A DNA stretch of 64,000 bases, from the NCBI GenBank assembly GCA_947561585.1, contig CANNZV010001177.1, positions 1 through 64,000 of the forward strand. The letters are read 5' to 3'. The notes beneath the pieces were generated by a model. The model did not search any database, was not told the DNA's origin, and was given only the letters and a program-made list of their open reading frames with translations. Below, piece after piece: positions 48,974-59,812 of the stretch. The DNA comes from Caprella mutica (lineage: Eukaryota > Arthropoda > Malacostraca > Amphipoda > Caprellidae). Position numbers and translations under genes: made by a program. Every line of letters starts with the position of its first letter. Position 1 is the stretch's first letter.

Positions 48974-49140
48974 TGTCCAGGATGGCTCAATGGATATGTC
49001 CCAGACTCAAAACAACAGCAAACTACAGGGACCCCAGTTCGATTCCGGAAACACCTCTTCATTTCTTTTCCCATTTCTTCCAATTTAATTTGTATATAAC
49101 AATATGTAACATTAAACTAAATAATATATAGGCGAATTAC
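48974..49140 (+). mobile_element. tRNA-derived SINE candidate
   Basis: A polymerase III A box TGGCTCAATGG (48983-48993) and B box GTTCGATTCC (49037-49046) are correctly spaced in a GTCCAGGATGGCTCAATGGA head. A T-rich, then A-rich tail follows. The tRNA cloverleaf is not intact. It lies inside X1. Confidence 0.6.
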
Positions 49141-49194
49141 ATGTACACTATATACAGTAAAGTAAGAAATGGCAATAAAATTAGTATGATCTTT

Positions 49195-49570
49195 TTGATT
49201 TCTTGACACATGGTACTGATGTGTGTTACACATGGTACTGATATGTGTTTCACATGGTATTGATATGGGTAACATATGGTATTGATATGGGTAACATATG
49301 GTACAGATATGGGTAACATATGGTACAGATATGGATAACATGTGGTATTGATATGGGTAACATATGGTACAGATATGGGTAACATATGGTATTGATATGG
49401 GTAACATATGGTACAGATATGGGTAACATATGGTATTGATATGGGTAACATATGGTATTGATATGGGTAACATATGGTACTAATATGGTTAACATATGGT
49501 ACAGATATGTGTTACACATGGTACAGATATGTGTTACACATGGTACTGATATGTGGTTTTGTTATGGTTA
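49195..49570 (-). repeat. 22-bp array of X1, about 17 copies
   Basis: The unit TAACATATGGTATTGATATGGG alternates with GGTACAGATATGGGTAACAT. The minus strand is open as an MLPISIPYVTHI-type repeat in three frames; that is a by-product of the array. Confidence 0.92.
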
Positions 49571-49729
49571 ACATGTGTATTCCATATGTTATACATGTGG
49601 CAAAACCACATGTTTAACATATCGTCCAAGGTTCCAAAAATCCACATTGTAACCACATTGTTATAATGTGGACATAACCACATGGTATACATGTGGAAAT
49701 GTTTGCAGGGTAATTGACTGTATGTTTCC

Positions 49730-50177
49730 TGTTGTGTCTCCGTCTCTGCTGTGTCTCCGTCTCTGCTTTGTCTCCACCTCTGCTATGTCTCCGTCCAAGC
49801 TGTGTCTCCGTCTCTGCTGTGTCTCCATCTCTGCTGTGTCTCCGTCTCTGCTGTGTCTCCGTCTCTGCTGTGTCTCCATCTCTGTTGTGTCTCCGTCTCT
49901 GTTGTGTCTCCGTCTCTGTTGTGTCTCCATCTCTGCTGTGTCTCCGTCTCTGCTGTGTCTCCGTCTCTGCTATGTCTCCGTCTCTGCTGTGTCTCCGTTT
50001 CTGCTGTGTTTCCGATTCTGCTGTATCTCCGTCTCCGCTGTGTCTCAGTCTCTGTTGTGTCTCCGTCTCTGCTGTGTCTCCGTCTCTGCTGTGTCTCCGT
50101 CTCTGCTATGTCTCCGTCTCTGCTATGTCTCAGTCTCTGCTATGTCTCCGTCTCTGCTGTGTCTCCGTCTCTGCTGG
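49730..50177 (+). repeat. 17-bp minisatellite between LINE ORF1 and ORF2
   Basis: About 26 copies of TGTGTCTCCGTCTCTGC. The unit is not a multiple of three and has no stop in any plus frame, so all three frames stay open (SLLCLRLCCVSVSAVSP). I treat it as inter-ORF repeat, not a gene. Confidence 0.9.
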
Positions 50178-50310
50178 GATGATTTGTGTTACTTTTTATG
50201 TGTAGATAATAGTATTTTTTTGCATTGTGTCCATTTTCTAGTGTTACTGGTGTAATAACTTATATAGAAATTGTTACCAGGCCTTATGGACCCACCGAAA
50301 ACTACTACAT

Positions 50311-53208
50311 ATGAATGATTTTAATAGCGCTGATATTTCGGAGGTCTATGGTGATAGATATTATAATGTTCTTGAATTTAGTGAGAAATGCATTAATAAT
50401 AATTTAATTTTGGTGCACCAAAATATAAGATCATTCAATCAGAATTATGATAACCTGTCGGTGTTCTTAGAGTCCCTAAACAAACAAATTGATATAATAG
50501 TTCTTACGGAGACATGGTTCTCAGGAGATATTTGTAGCGATGTCGATGGATTTATTGGTTTTCACACATCTCGTGAGGCTAGGCAGGGAGGTGGCGTGTC
50601 TATATATGTAAGAGAGGGATTAAAATCTTTTTGCATTCATGATAAGTCTTTGGTCACTGATGTTTATGAGTCATGTGTTGTAGAGGTATATCCTAACCAA
50701 AGTAACTTAAATCAAAATATAATTATATTTGGAATTTATCGTCCCCCGAGTTCTTCTGTGCCTCACTTTCTAGAATATCTGGACATTGTTACCAGCGAGT
50801 TCTTTCATAAAAATACTTGTTATATAGGAGACTTTAATATTGACTTGCTGGATGTAAATTTGAATGTAGAATATCTAAATGTTATGATGTCTTATAATCT
50901 TTGCCCATTTATAAACGTACCAACTAGGGTTACAGATAACTCTTCTAAATGCATGGACCATATATGGTATAACAGGCATAATGTGTCTCACTCTGGGGCA
51001 TTCGTCACATGCATTTCAGATCATTACCTCATTTTCTGTGTTTTTAATATTCTACTAAGCAAAGATCCAATTAAAAAAATTATACGAGACCATTCAATTG
51101 TTAATATCAGTTCCTTATTGTACAAATTACCTACTTTTATTGAACAATATTTTATCCATACTAGAGATGAGAACATAAATACTAAAACGAAATATTTTGT
51201 TGACAAGCTTTGGAGCTTATACAATAGATGTTGTCCAAAGAAAGTTAAAATGATATCATTTAAAAGATATTCACGACCATGGATGACTGATGAGTTGATT
51301 GCATCGGTCAATTATAAGCATGCATTATTTAAACAATATAAACAATCCATTATCCCATTCAACATGTACAATGATTATAAAAATAATTTAGTAAAAATTA
51401 TAAGAAATGCAAAAACTAACTTCTACAGAACTAAATTTAATCATATGAGAAATAATACAAAGGATAACTGGGGTGTAGTAAATGAGATAATTGGCAGAAG
51501 GAAATCCACTAAGTATGCTAACGTTTTGACCGATGACAGTGGAAGTGATGTAACAGACCCTACCAAAATATCTAATTTGTTTTGTAGTTATTTTAATAGT
51601 GTTGCAACGAATTTGGATCTTAATATTCCATTATCTAATGTAGGTCCTATGCATTATATGCCAGATCCTATAATTAATTCGTTATTTTTATCACCTGTGT
51701 CAACAGAAGAGGTTATTAGAATTGTAAAATACTTACCAAATAAGGGTAATGGTTTGGAAACTGTACCAGTTCGTATTTATAAAGAAGCCATTCCCTTTAT
51801 AGCTCCTATAATTGTAGATATATTTAACTCTTCTATTGCAGAAGGCTGTTTCCCGGAGGTGCTGAAGGAATCTCGGATCATCCCAATTCATAAAAATCAA
51901 AATCCTAAACTAGTTCAAAATTATCGTCCTATATCTACACTACATACTTTGTCAAAAATACTTGAAAAAATGATGAAATCTAGAGTGATGGATTATTTAA
52001 ATAGGGAAAACATAATATTTGATAAACAGTACGGATTCCGAGCAAATTTCAGCACCTCTGACGCAGTTGTGGAACTGACTGACAAATGTGTTAATAGTTT
52101 AGATGTTGGATCTTATACTATAGCTGTGTTTCTTGACCTAAGTAAAGCGTTTGACACGGTAAATAGGGATATAATGATTGCAAAGTTGGAGAGATTGGGC
52201 TTTAGAGGTTTGGTATTGGACTGGTTCAGGGATTATTTAACAGATCGAAGGGTGTATGTGGATGTGGGAGGTGTTAGGTCGGAAGTTGGGATTTTGAATA
52301 TTGGTCTACCACAGGGTTGTGTCAGTTCTCCTTATTTGTTCTCACTTTACGTAAATGATATGCACAATGCATCCAACAAACTTCATTTTGTACACTTTGC
52401 GGACGATACCACCGTGTTTATGACTGGGAATAATTTGGAATCACTGTGCCGTGATGTGACTGAGGAGTTGGGGAAAGTTGGTGAGTGGTTGAGAGCAAAT
52501 AGACTGTCACTTAATGTTGGAAAATCTTCGTTCATGCTCTTTTCACATGCCCATATCGCTCATGTACCCATTTCAATATCTATAGACAATATTCAAATCA
52601 GTCGGGTAAATAATGTAAAATTCCTAGGTGTTTATATTGATGACAGACTTAACTTTAATGTTCATGTTAGTAATTTATCAAGTAAACTTTCCCGGGTTAC
52701 CGGAATTATGAGAAGAATATCTAACCTTGTACCTAGTGTTGTATTAAGACAAATTTATTTTTCGTTATTTCAGTCACTCTTATCATATGGTATAATTGTA
52801 TGGGGAGGTTGTGGTATAACCAACTGTTCAAAATTAAATAGAATACAAAATAGAGCACTATCATTACTCACTCATTTACCACCTCATATACGACAACCTC
52901 CTTCATTTGAAAATTTGTATAAATATAACACAATATTGCAATTTCATAAATATTATAAATCCTGTAATTTCAGTCCCTATTTTCATATTAAAATCAATGA
53001 ACTTTTTCCTTCCCATTCTCACTCTACAAGGTTTATCTCTGATGACAAACTACTGCTGCCTGCTGTTAGGAAGACTGTAACTCAAAGACAGTTTTTTTAC
53101 AATGCTGTCAGGGAGTGGAATAATTTGTCTCGAGACCTGAAAAATATTGACAATCATAAAACATTGAAAGTGAAAATTAGAGAGAAGTTTTGTAATATTA
53201 CGGATTGA
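50311..53208 (+). CDS. LINE ORF2: AP endonuclease and reverse transcriptase, intact
   Basis: This 965-residue protein nicks the target and primes reverse transcription. Endonuclease (about 25-240): HQNIRSFN, LTETWFSG, GDFNIDLLD and CISDHYLIF supply the Asn, Glu, Asp and His active-site blocks. RT (about 480-770): FRANFSTSDAVVELTDKC, VFLDLSKAFDTVN, GLPQGCVSSPYLFSLYVND and FADDTTVF; the Asp residues of the polymerase site are all present. A thumb and C-terminal region follows (VKFLGVYIDDRLNFNVHVSN, LLSYGIIVWGG). There are no stops or frameshifts over 2.9 kb, so the copy is young or recently active. The domain order fits the jockey/CR1 group. Confidence 0.88.
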   Translation: MNDFNSADISEVYGDRYYNVLEFSEKCINNNLILVHQNIRSFNQNYDNLSVFLESLNKQIDIIVLTETWFSGDICSDVDGFIGFHTSREARQGGGVSIYVREGLKSFCIHDKSLVTDVYESCVVEVYPNQSNLNQNIIIFGIYRPPSSSVPHFLEYLDIVTSEFFHKNTCYIGDFNIDLLDVNLNVEYLNVMMSYNLCPFINVPTRVTDNSSKCMDHIWYNRHNVSHSGAFVTCISDHYLIFCVFNILLSKDPIKKIIRDHSIVNISSLLYKLPTFIEQYFIHTRDENINTKTKYFVDKLWSLYNRCCPKKVKMISFKRYSRPWMTDELIASVNYKHALFKQYKQSIIPFNMYNDYKNNLVKIIRNAKTNFYRTKFNHMRNNTKDNWGVVNEIIGRRKSTKYANVLTDDSGSDVTDPTKISNLFCSYFNSVATNLDLNIPLSNVGPMHYMPDPIINSLFLSPVSTEEVIRIVKYLPNKGNGLETVPVRIYKEAIPFIAPIIVDIFNSSIAEGCFPEVLKESRIIPIHKNQNPKLVQNYRPISTLHTLSKILEKMMKSRVMDYLNRENIIFDKQYGFRANFSTSDAVVELTDKCVNSLDVGSYTIAVFLDLSKAFDTVNRDIMIAKLERLGFRGLVLDWFRDYLTDRRVYVDVGGVRSEVGILNIGLPQGCVSSPYLFSLYVNDMHNASNKLHFVHFADDTTVFMTGNNLESLCRDVTEELGKVGEWLRANRLSLNVGKSSFMLFSHAHIAHVPISISIDNIQISRVNNVKFLGVYIDDRLNFNVHVSNLSSKLSRVTGIMRRISNLVPSVVLRQIYFSLFQSLLSYGIIVWGGCGITNCSKLNRIQNRALSLLTHLPPHIRQPPSFENLYKYNTILQFHKYYKSCNFSPYFHIKINELFPSHSHSTRFISDDKLLLPAVRKTVTQRQFFYNAVREWNNLSRDLKNIDNHKTLKVKIREKFCNITD

Positions 53209-53641
53209 TAATCCAAAGGAGACATTTCTTCCTGTTGGTTTTCTCTTTTCATTTTTCTTCTCCTTTGGTTAGTCAAAAATGTACCACTGTTCTGATAGAT
53301 TTCTGTTTGTATCTAATTTCGTATAGGTAGGCTAATTATTTATTCATTACTTTTAATTAAACTAGGGTGACTGCTCGACCACCGCGCATATATGCTAATT
53401 AATCTACGTTTTAATTTTCGTAATAATTCAAAAATCTTGAGCTACGATATGTTTGTGGTGCGTTTGAGTAGTTGCCCTAAACTACATATGTATTTTGTCT
53501 TTTTTCTATATTGTATTTTGTTTTTAATTGCCCAATAATACTCGAATCGAGTACCTGGACGGGCAACAATTTGAATACTTTGTAAATGTATGTTTATATT
53601 TTTTTCTGAATAAAGATTATTATTGTTATTATTATTATTAT

Positions 53642-53830
53642 TAAATTACACATGGTTAACTTCTTTTATTGATATGGTCATTGACATGTGGTTTTGATGT
53701 GGTAATTTACACATGTTAACATTTTAGGTTTAGGTTGTTGTGGATGATACATCTTAAAAACGTATTGCCATATTATAACCATCCAACCACATGGCATCCA
53801 TGTGTATGCCATGTGGAAATGTTTGCAGGG
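53642..53830 (-). mobile_element. X-family right end
   Basis: It matches 47101-47290 inverted, ending GTGGAAATGTTTGCAGGG at 53830. It begins exactly at the LINE's TTA tail, so it is the right part of the older X copy into which the LINE inserted. Confidence 0.7.
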
Positions 53831-53835
53831 AACCC

Positions 53836-54145
53836 GGTCAAAAGTCAAGGTCATGGTCATTTATAACTCAAAATGTATTAAACCACATTGCATGAAACTT
53901 GGTGAGACGATTGGTCAATGTACAGGAACCATTTTGTTAGATTTTCGGAGCGATCAGGTCAAAGGTCAAAGATCAAGGCCATTTATAACTCAATAACTCA
54001 CAATGTATTCAATGTCTTGGAACCATCTGCTAGAATTTTAGGACCGATCCGGTCAAAGTCAAGGTCATTTATAATTCAATAACTCAAAAACTATTGAATC
54101 ATATTGCATGAAACTTGGTGGGACGATTGGTGGGACCCCAGTCAT
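53836..54145 (+). repeat. ~140-bp tandem repeat (about 2.5 copies)
   Basis: Units carry GGTCAAAGTCAAGGTCATTT, ATAACTCAATAACTCA, CATATTGCATGAAACTTGGT and GACGATTGGT. Confidence 0.7.
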
Positions 54146-54354
54146 CCCCTTTTTACCTTTATTCATTTTAACTTTTAATATGATGCCTTTTATTTAACAT
54201 GATATTGATCAATTCCTTTAGTCTATATATAGCTAGCAAAATTGGTAATGTAAACATTTTGTTACTGTCAAATCGCGGTGTAAGACGAGCTCCCCTTTTT
54301 TTCTTAATTCTTACATACGTATTACATAAAATATACTACTACCTAAATATACTA

Positions 54355-54800
54355 CTACTAATTCGGTAAAATCAGGTGTAATTCGGTAATCAGTTTAGTG
54401 TAATTCGTATAATTAGGTGTAATTTGGTATAATTCGGTAGGTAGTGAAGTGTAATTCGGTATAACCAGGTGTATAATCAGATGTAATTTTCATAGCCAGG
54501 TGTAATTTGGTATAGGTTATGGTGTAATTCGGTATAATCCAGTATTTAGTATAGTGTTATTCGGTATAATTCGGTGAAATTCGGTATAATTCGGTGCAAT
54601 TCGGTATCAAGTATAGTGTAATTTGGTATAATTCGGTGTAATGCGGTACTGAGTATAGTGTAATTCGGTATTCTGTGTAGTGTAATTCGGTATAGTATCT
54701 ATAATTATGTGTAATTCGGTATTATTCGGTATTGATGATAGTGTAATTCGGTATAATTCGGTGTGATTCAGTATAATTCGGTATTCAGTGTAACCGTAAG
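54355..54800 (+). repeat. GTGTAATTCGGTATAATTCG array
   Basis: An irregular array of 11-22-bp units built from GTGTAATTCGGTA and TAATTCG, with TCAGTATAGT inserts. Confidence 0.85.
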
Positions 54801-54809
54801 TATCGGGTA

Positions 54810-55225
54810 GGACTATTTTACCGATGGAGTCGTTTGGTACAAACCGGTGCTCAAAAAAAAAAACGAATGGAACCGAATGGAGTCCTACTCTTGATCCTAC
54901 CCGCCTCTATTCGGCTAAAAATAACTTCCATTCGGTAAATAGTCTCAGGACTATTTACCGAATGGAATACAGAATGGATTCCTACCCTTGATCTTACCCG
55001 CCTTTATTCGGCTAAAAATAACTTCCATTCGGTAAATAGTCCCAGGACTATTTACATAATGGAAGTCATTTTTAGCCGAATAGAGGCAGGTAGGATCAAA
55101 GGTAGGACTCCATTCGGTATTCCATTCGGTTACATTCGGTAAATAGTCCTGGGACTATTTACCAAAAGGAACCGAATGGAAGTTATTTTTAGCCTAATAG
55201 AGGCGGGTAGGATCAAGGTTTATAA
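54810..55225. repeat. mirrored block of CCATTCGGTAAATAGTCC units
   Basis: GATCCTACCCGCCTCTATTC then GGCTAAAAATAACTTCCATT and CGGTAAATAGTC occurs twice in forward orientation (about 54890 and 54985) and twice inverted (about 55060 and 55145). The block is a compound foldback and probably a MITE family in a head-to-head arrangement. Confidence 0.75.
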
Positions 55226-55440
55226 AGTCTGCTAGCCTTAGGTAGTCTATTAGTCTTGAGTAGGATTACAGTGTAAAGAGTTGGAGGAAGGGTGTGGGTA
55301 AAATTAAACAATTGCTTATATGTGTTTTAATCGAACCAGCATATTTAAATTGAACCAGCATATCTAATTATGTAATTTTTCGTTAGGATTAGGTCAACTT
55401 TACAATTAATTAACGATATTCTTCATTAACCGAAAGGTAC
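55226..55440. other. no feature seen
   Basis: Short AT-rich spacer. Confidence 0.4.
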
Positions 55441-55540
55441 CATACGGGGTGGCCAGTCATTTGATCCCCGGTCATTTGATCCCCATACCATTTGATCCCC
55501 GGTCATTTGGTCCCCGGTCATTTGATCTCCAGTCATATTT
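55441..55540 (+). repeat. GGTCATTTGATCCCC tandem repeat
   Basis: Five copies of a ~15-17-bp unit. It resembles the terminal repeats of 27712-28172 in design but not in sequence. Confidence 0.75.
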
Positions 55541-56118
55541 TTTGTTTGCTCATATATTTAGCATACAATAATTTATTACGATTTTTATTTCTAAATAAAA
55601 ATTTCCATTTAGCACTATTTAAATAATAAATAAAACTTGTGAATTTTGTGAATCTTGTGAATTTTGTTTATATAATGAAACTGTCACTCCCTACCAGGTG
55701 CGAGCACTGATATTTCGGTGAGGGGGTTCTTAATACTCAGTGAAAGACTGTTTCGATGCTGAGAATGTATTATACAGAAGTTGGACAAATTGCCTGAAAA
55801 GTGATTTACAAAAACTGCTTACAAAATTGCTACTGAAAATTACAGATCCAAATTTCAAGCTAATATTTAAATAGCAGCAAATATTAAATTGAACAAAAAT
55901 TCAGCTAACTAAGTAGAGCAAGATAGCTAAATTAGGCAGCATCGAAAAACAATTTAACAAGAAATAGATTCATACAAATCAGTTAGCCATTTAATTTATA
56001 TATTCTAGAGAATTAAATAATTAATTTCTGAAGTTCTGAATCTAACAACACAAAATACAATAAATAAATAAATAACAAGAAAATAAACACTACAAACTTA
56101 CGTTTTAATGGTTTAGGG
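55541..56118. other. no feature seen
   Basis: AT-rich sequence without recognisable genes. Confidence 0.4.
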
Positions 56119-56190
56119 CAGGGGTGGGCAATTGTGGCACTGAGTGCTGTTTCTGGCACTCAGATGGCACCGGTGCCCACCTACCTATAT
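56119..56190 (+). mobile_element. hAT left end, partner not found
   Basis: CAGGGGTGGGCAATTGTGGC then ACTGAGTGCTGTTTCTGGCA and GGTGCCCACC. It is related to the hAT MITE at 48268-48900. No matching right end is seen downstream, so it is probably truncated. Confidence 0.55.
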
Positions 56191-56654
56191 ACAAATTATT
56201 AAAAGTTACCCCTATTGAATTGAAAGAAAATAAAAGTTCATTAAAAGAAAATTATTTAACTTACCATTAACTATTATAAATATTTATTTGTTATATTCAA
56301 GTTTCGTATTTGATTGCTGGTGTCCGTTAACATATGTGCAATTTACCTGTTTATTATAGTATTTTCTAATAAGTATACCCTGCTAAATTGCTATTTCATA
56401 CTGTAATAATGAGGACATAAAACACAAGTGTATAATTATTAATTGTTCAGCACATGTACCTATAATAGAGTGAATTTCAACCTTATGGCCATCAGAGTAG
56501 AAAAATAAATAAATGTCATCTATCCGTTATTTTATCTCAATACTTTACCTACTTTGGATACCTACCAAATTATTCTTCATTAGTGAAGAATTAGGAAGAA
56601 TCACCTGAATAAATAGCAATCCTTTCCACATGATGAATTAATTTAATATATAAT
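56191..56654. other. no feature seen
   Basis: AT-rich spacer before the LTR element; possibly remains of the hAT element that begins at 56119. Confidence 0.35.
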
Positions 56655-57325
56655 TGTAACAACCAAGCTTCACCAAGCTTCAGCTTTAAAGTAGATAGTA
56701 GAACTTCACGTAGATAATAGTAGATATTACTTTCACTACCAGTAATAAATGTTTTTATGATAGCGAGTGTCTAATTACCTGCTAGAGTTTAGGCGAGAAA
56801 AACAAGACAATTAGTATTAATTAGTTGCTAACACAATGAAACCTCTAATTACCTGCAAGAATTTTCGCTAGAACAACAAAGCAATTAGTGGTATCCGTAC
56901 TAACACAATGAAACGCCAAAGTTAACTCAAAACCTTGACGTACCCTAACCTTGTACCTAGAAGGTTGGAGAGTAGTTAAGGTATATAAGGATCTATCACC
57001 TAACTAGAAGAAGAGTGTGAAATCGGATTCCTAGATGTGACCAAGTTCTCTCGTGAGAAATTCCCTCTTCTCAACTCTTACTTAGACTCAAAATTTGTTG
57101 TACTAAATTTTATTGACAGTATTGAATAGTGAATGTTTCGTTTCTTACAAGTGTTTTATTATCCCCATTTATCTACTCTCTTATCTCATTTATTAAATTG
57201 TTCAACCATAAGGCTTCTTCAGGCCCTAAGACTAAAGAAAATAACAATAAGAGTCAAGAGTTAAGAGGTGAAATAAAACTCCGTATTAATATAGTGTCGT
57301 TTTAACGCGCCAAACCACTACAACA
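56655..57325 (+). repeat. probable 5' LTR of the Ty3/gypsy element
   Basis: It begins TGTAACAACC and ends CACTACAACA (TG...CA). A TATA box GTATATAAGG lies at 56981-56990 and AATAAA at 57272-57277, the U3-R-U5 layout. A TGGGAGACTAG word at 57333 could be the start of a tRNA primer-binding site. The second LTR is not in the window, so both ends are inference. Confidence 0.45.
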
Positions 57326-57717
57326 TTTTGAGTGGGAGACTAGTGAGTGCAGCTAAGGCAGTGGACTCTGCAGCTTAGCACTCAACTCACGGAACCAGTT
57401 AGCAAGATCTACAGGGAGATCTGTTACAACATCACCCGACAGAAGAAGGTGATACCGGTAAGAATTTAGAAACCTACCGGACAAATAACATAGTGAACCG
57501 TACCTTAGCCTTATACGGAACGGATCTGCAAGTAAATCCGTGAGGATTGGGTCCTAATACGTATTATAAGTCCATCAAGAGAGATCGTGAGATCTGGACC
57601 AGCTTTATTGAAAGGCTGGGCTAAGAAATACGAGTTCAGCTAAAGAGAGAACACACTAGGAAGAACATAAGGTCAGTTACTCAAAGGTTAAAATACCTGC
57701 TCGTCAAATTCTAAGTA

Positions 57718-58081
57718 CGTAAGAGCTGGGAGCCAGTACAGTGACGTTCAAGAGAGCTGACTAGATTAACAGGTGGTGTACGTAAGAGCCAGGGGCCAGT
57801 ATACTGACGATCAAAAGAGCTGACTAAATCAACGGATTGTGTGCGTAAGAGCTTGGAGCCAGTACTGTTCAGTTCAAGAGAATCAACCAGATCAGCAGAG
57901 AATTGTACATAAGAGCTTGGAGCCAGTACAGTTCAGTTCAAGAGAAGCAACGGATCAGCAGATAATTGTACCTAAGAGCTTGGAGCCAGTACAGTTAAAT
58001 TCATGAGAACCAACCAGTCCAGCAGAGAAGAGCACGTGAGAGCTTGGAGCCAGTGCAATAACCTCACAGGAGACAACACAA
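57718..58081 (+). repeat. ~63-bp tandem repeat in the gypsy leader (6 copies)
   Basis: The unit is GTAAGAGCTTGGAGCCAGTA, CAGTTCAGTTCAAGAGAA and CAACCAGATCAGCAGAGAAT. It sits between the LTR and gag, where packaging or translation signals often lie; the function here is unknown. Confidence 0.85.
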
Positions 58082-58470
58082 TAACAAGGCGAGGTCACCA
58101 TCAGGATATTTGGGAGAGAAGCAGCGGAGTCAGTCGTCGAATAGACTTGTTGAAGTAAGGTATCAAACTGAACAAGGCAACAAGTGAGTACCCGTCACCT
58201 TAGACAAATATTTACCAAGGAAGCAGAGCACAGGAATAATTGTGTTTATTGTAGTTGCATTATAAGAGTATATTGTTATATTATTGTACATGGTAGAATA
58301 TTGTGTCAGATAGTAGTAAATGCAAGTGTCCGTGTCAGGCAATTAATGCGTCAGTAATCAAAGATTCAAAATCGAAATAAAGAGCGCACACTAAGAACTC
58401 GTGATATAATTGAAATCTAATTTAATAAAAGTGTACTGGATCGAGTGTTTTAGAAATAAAATACGGCAAT

Positions 58471-59529
58471 ATGCAACAGCTGCGTCAAGTTACTATCTTA
58501 GATGGACTACCTAGGTTCTCAGGACTTCCATGTAGTGGTGAAGCTCCGGGATCTGGGCAGACCATAGATATTCGTAACTTCCTACGCGCTGTTGATGGGC
58601 ACATTGCCCTACACAACATCCAAGAGGATGGTCAGAAAGTGCGAATCTTAAATTCGCTAATTGACCCGAATGTTGGCGACGCAAGAAAGTATATCGCTTC
58701 TTATGCGGGAAAACCGATCTCTTATAGACAATTATGTAGTGATTTGTTGAAAATATACCCGTGTTTTGCAACCTCCGATCTAAAGGTTGCCACAGCTGCG
58801 TTGCTAAAAAACGGGCTTGAAAATCCCGTTACAGATATCGCGCAGTTACAAGCCCAGAGTCGCTCGGTAGTAGACGCATATCTTTGTAATAATAAAATGC
58901 GTGCCCTCCGTATAGGAGCCCATAGTGTAGTAGCAGAGCCGCGAATATTAGCTAGGGAGAGAAGAGCCAGACCCGGGGGGCCACCGCCTCAGGATGATGA
59001 AGGAGGAAGCGATGAGGAGGATCCAGATGTGGACATCAGACTGACCAGGGCGACAACACCGGAGGCGTCAACGTCAGCAAGATCACCACCACAACCTCCA
59101 GAACCGCAAGATGAGTCGGAACCCGAAGGACCAGAGGAACCACCAGCTGGAGAAGAGGAACCAACCGCGATAGAAGGGAGAGCACCTCAAATTGGGCTGG
59201 GAGAGATCCTTCAGAACCTTCTCATGCACCTAGTCATGTCTGTGCACCTTCCAGAACCTGTATACAAAAAAGTAGCAAAGATTACTCCAGATACCACTTC
59301 CACCACTCTAATGGCGGAAGCGATAAATTGGTCAAAGAAGGAAGACGCTACGCAGGAGGCGAATCGAAGGAAAAGGAAGCCTAGCTGTAGCTACCTCAGA
59401 AGTGCTGTACGCAATGCAAGCGGAACCCAAGAGAACCAACCGCGGAGAACAGAATTGTTTCTACTGTGGGAGATCAGGTCATTGGGCCCGCGACTGCAAG
59501 GCCAAAAACAACAAAGTAAACAAGTGTAG
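58471..59529 (+). pseudogene. gypsy Gag, N-terminal part (frameshifted)
   Basis: From MQQLRQVTILDGLPRFSG the frame gives a capsid-like region (about 1-170; AVDGHIALHNIQEDGQKVRI). An acidic, Pro-rich linker (about 175-235) and a short conserved stretch to about residue 300 follow. From about 59375 the reading moves to another frame, which holds the zinc knuckles, so the last ~50 residues of this frame are out-of-frame sequence. A one-base indel in the AAGGAAAAGGAAG tract is the simplest cause. Confidence 0.7.
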
Positions 59530-59812
59530 TTACTGTAACCTGAAAGGTCATCAAATAAAAGACTGCAGGAAAAGGCGGAAGGATGGAGTACCTTACTGCT
59601 ACAACTGTGGGAGGAACAACCATGAGGAAGAAAAATGTCGCGCTAACTGCGGACAATGCGGTCGCAGAGGCCACACAAAGAAACAATGTCGGACAAGGTC
59701 CGGGAACAAGCCCCAACAATATCGGAATAATGATAGGAAACGGGAGCAAATAAACCAAGTACAAGAAGAAGAAGACTCACCTGACCATATAGAGTCAGAC
59801 GAGAGCGAATGA
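59327..59812 (+). CDS. gypsy Gag, nucleocapsid part with four zinc knuckles
   Basis: Four CCHC knuckles in a row: CFYCGRSGHWARDC, CSYCNLKGHQIKDC, CYNCGRNNHEEEKC and CGQCGRRGHTKKQC. They bind the element's RNA. The frame opens at 59327, and true Gag sequence probably starts near 59375 (LAVATSEVLYAMQAEPKR). It ends at TGA 59810-59812; the same frame then stays open into the protease. Confidence 0.8.
   Translation: MGQRRKTLRRRRIEGKGSLAVATSEVLYAMQAEPKRTNRGEQNCFYCGRSGHWARDCKAKNNKVNKCSYCNLKGHQIKDCRKRRKDGVPYCYNCGRNNHEEEKCRANCGQCGRRGHTKKQCRTRSGNKPQQYRNNDRKREQINQVQEEEDSPDHIESDESE

Larger units (their letters stand above)
47101..49710. mobile_element. element X1: TA-flanked TIR transposon with satellite arrays
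   Basis: Ends CCCTGCAAACATTTCCACAT and its inverse ATGTGGAAATGTTTGCAGGG, with TA at 47099-47100 and 49711-49712. Inside lie a 61-bp array (47196-47745), a hAT insertion, a SINE and a 22-bp array. A further X-family right end is at 53642-53830. No transposase is recognised. The TA target suggests a Tc1/mariner-like or similar mechanism. Confidence 0.75.
46394..53641 (+). mobile_element. full-length LINE (jockey/CR1-like), interrupted once
   Basis: A 5' leader begins near 46394 and is followed by ORF1 (46431 on). A 17-bp minisatellite, ORF2 (50311-53208) and a 3' UTR ending AATAAAGATTATTATTGTTA then (TTA)n at 53611-53641 complete it. Element X1 (47101-49710) interrupts the end of ORF1. Without X1 the LINE is about 4.6 kb. 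X-family sequence abuts both ends. Confidence 0.75.

Noticed and set aside
49117..50255. Long repetitive open frames on both strands
   Set aside because: They are by-products of the 22-bp and 17-bp arrays and have no protein-like composition beyond the repeat.
53678..53996. Short frames on both strands around 53.7-54.0 kb
   Set aside because: They fall in the X-family end and in the 140-bp tandem repeat.
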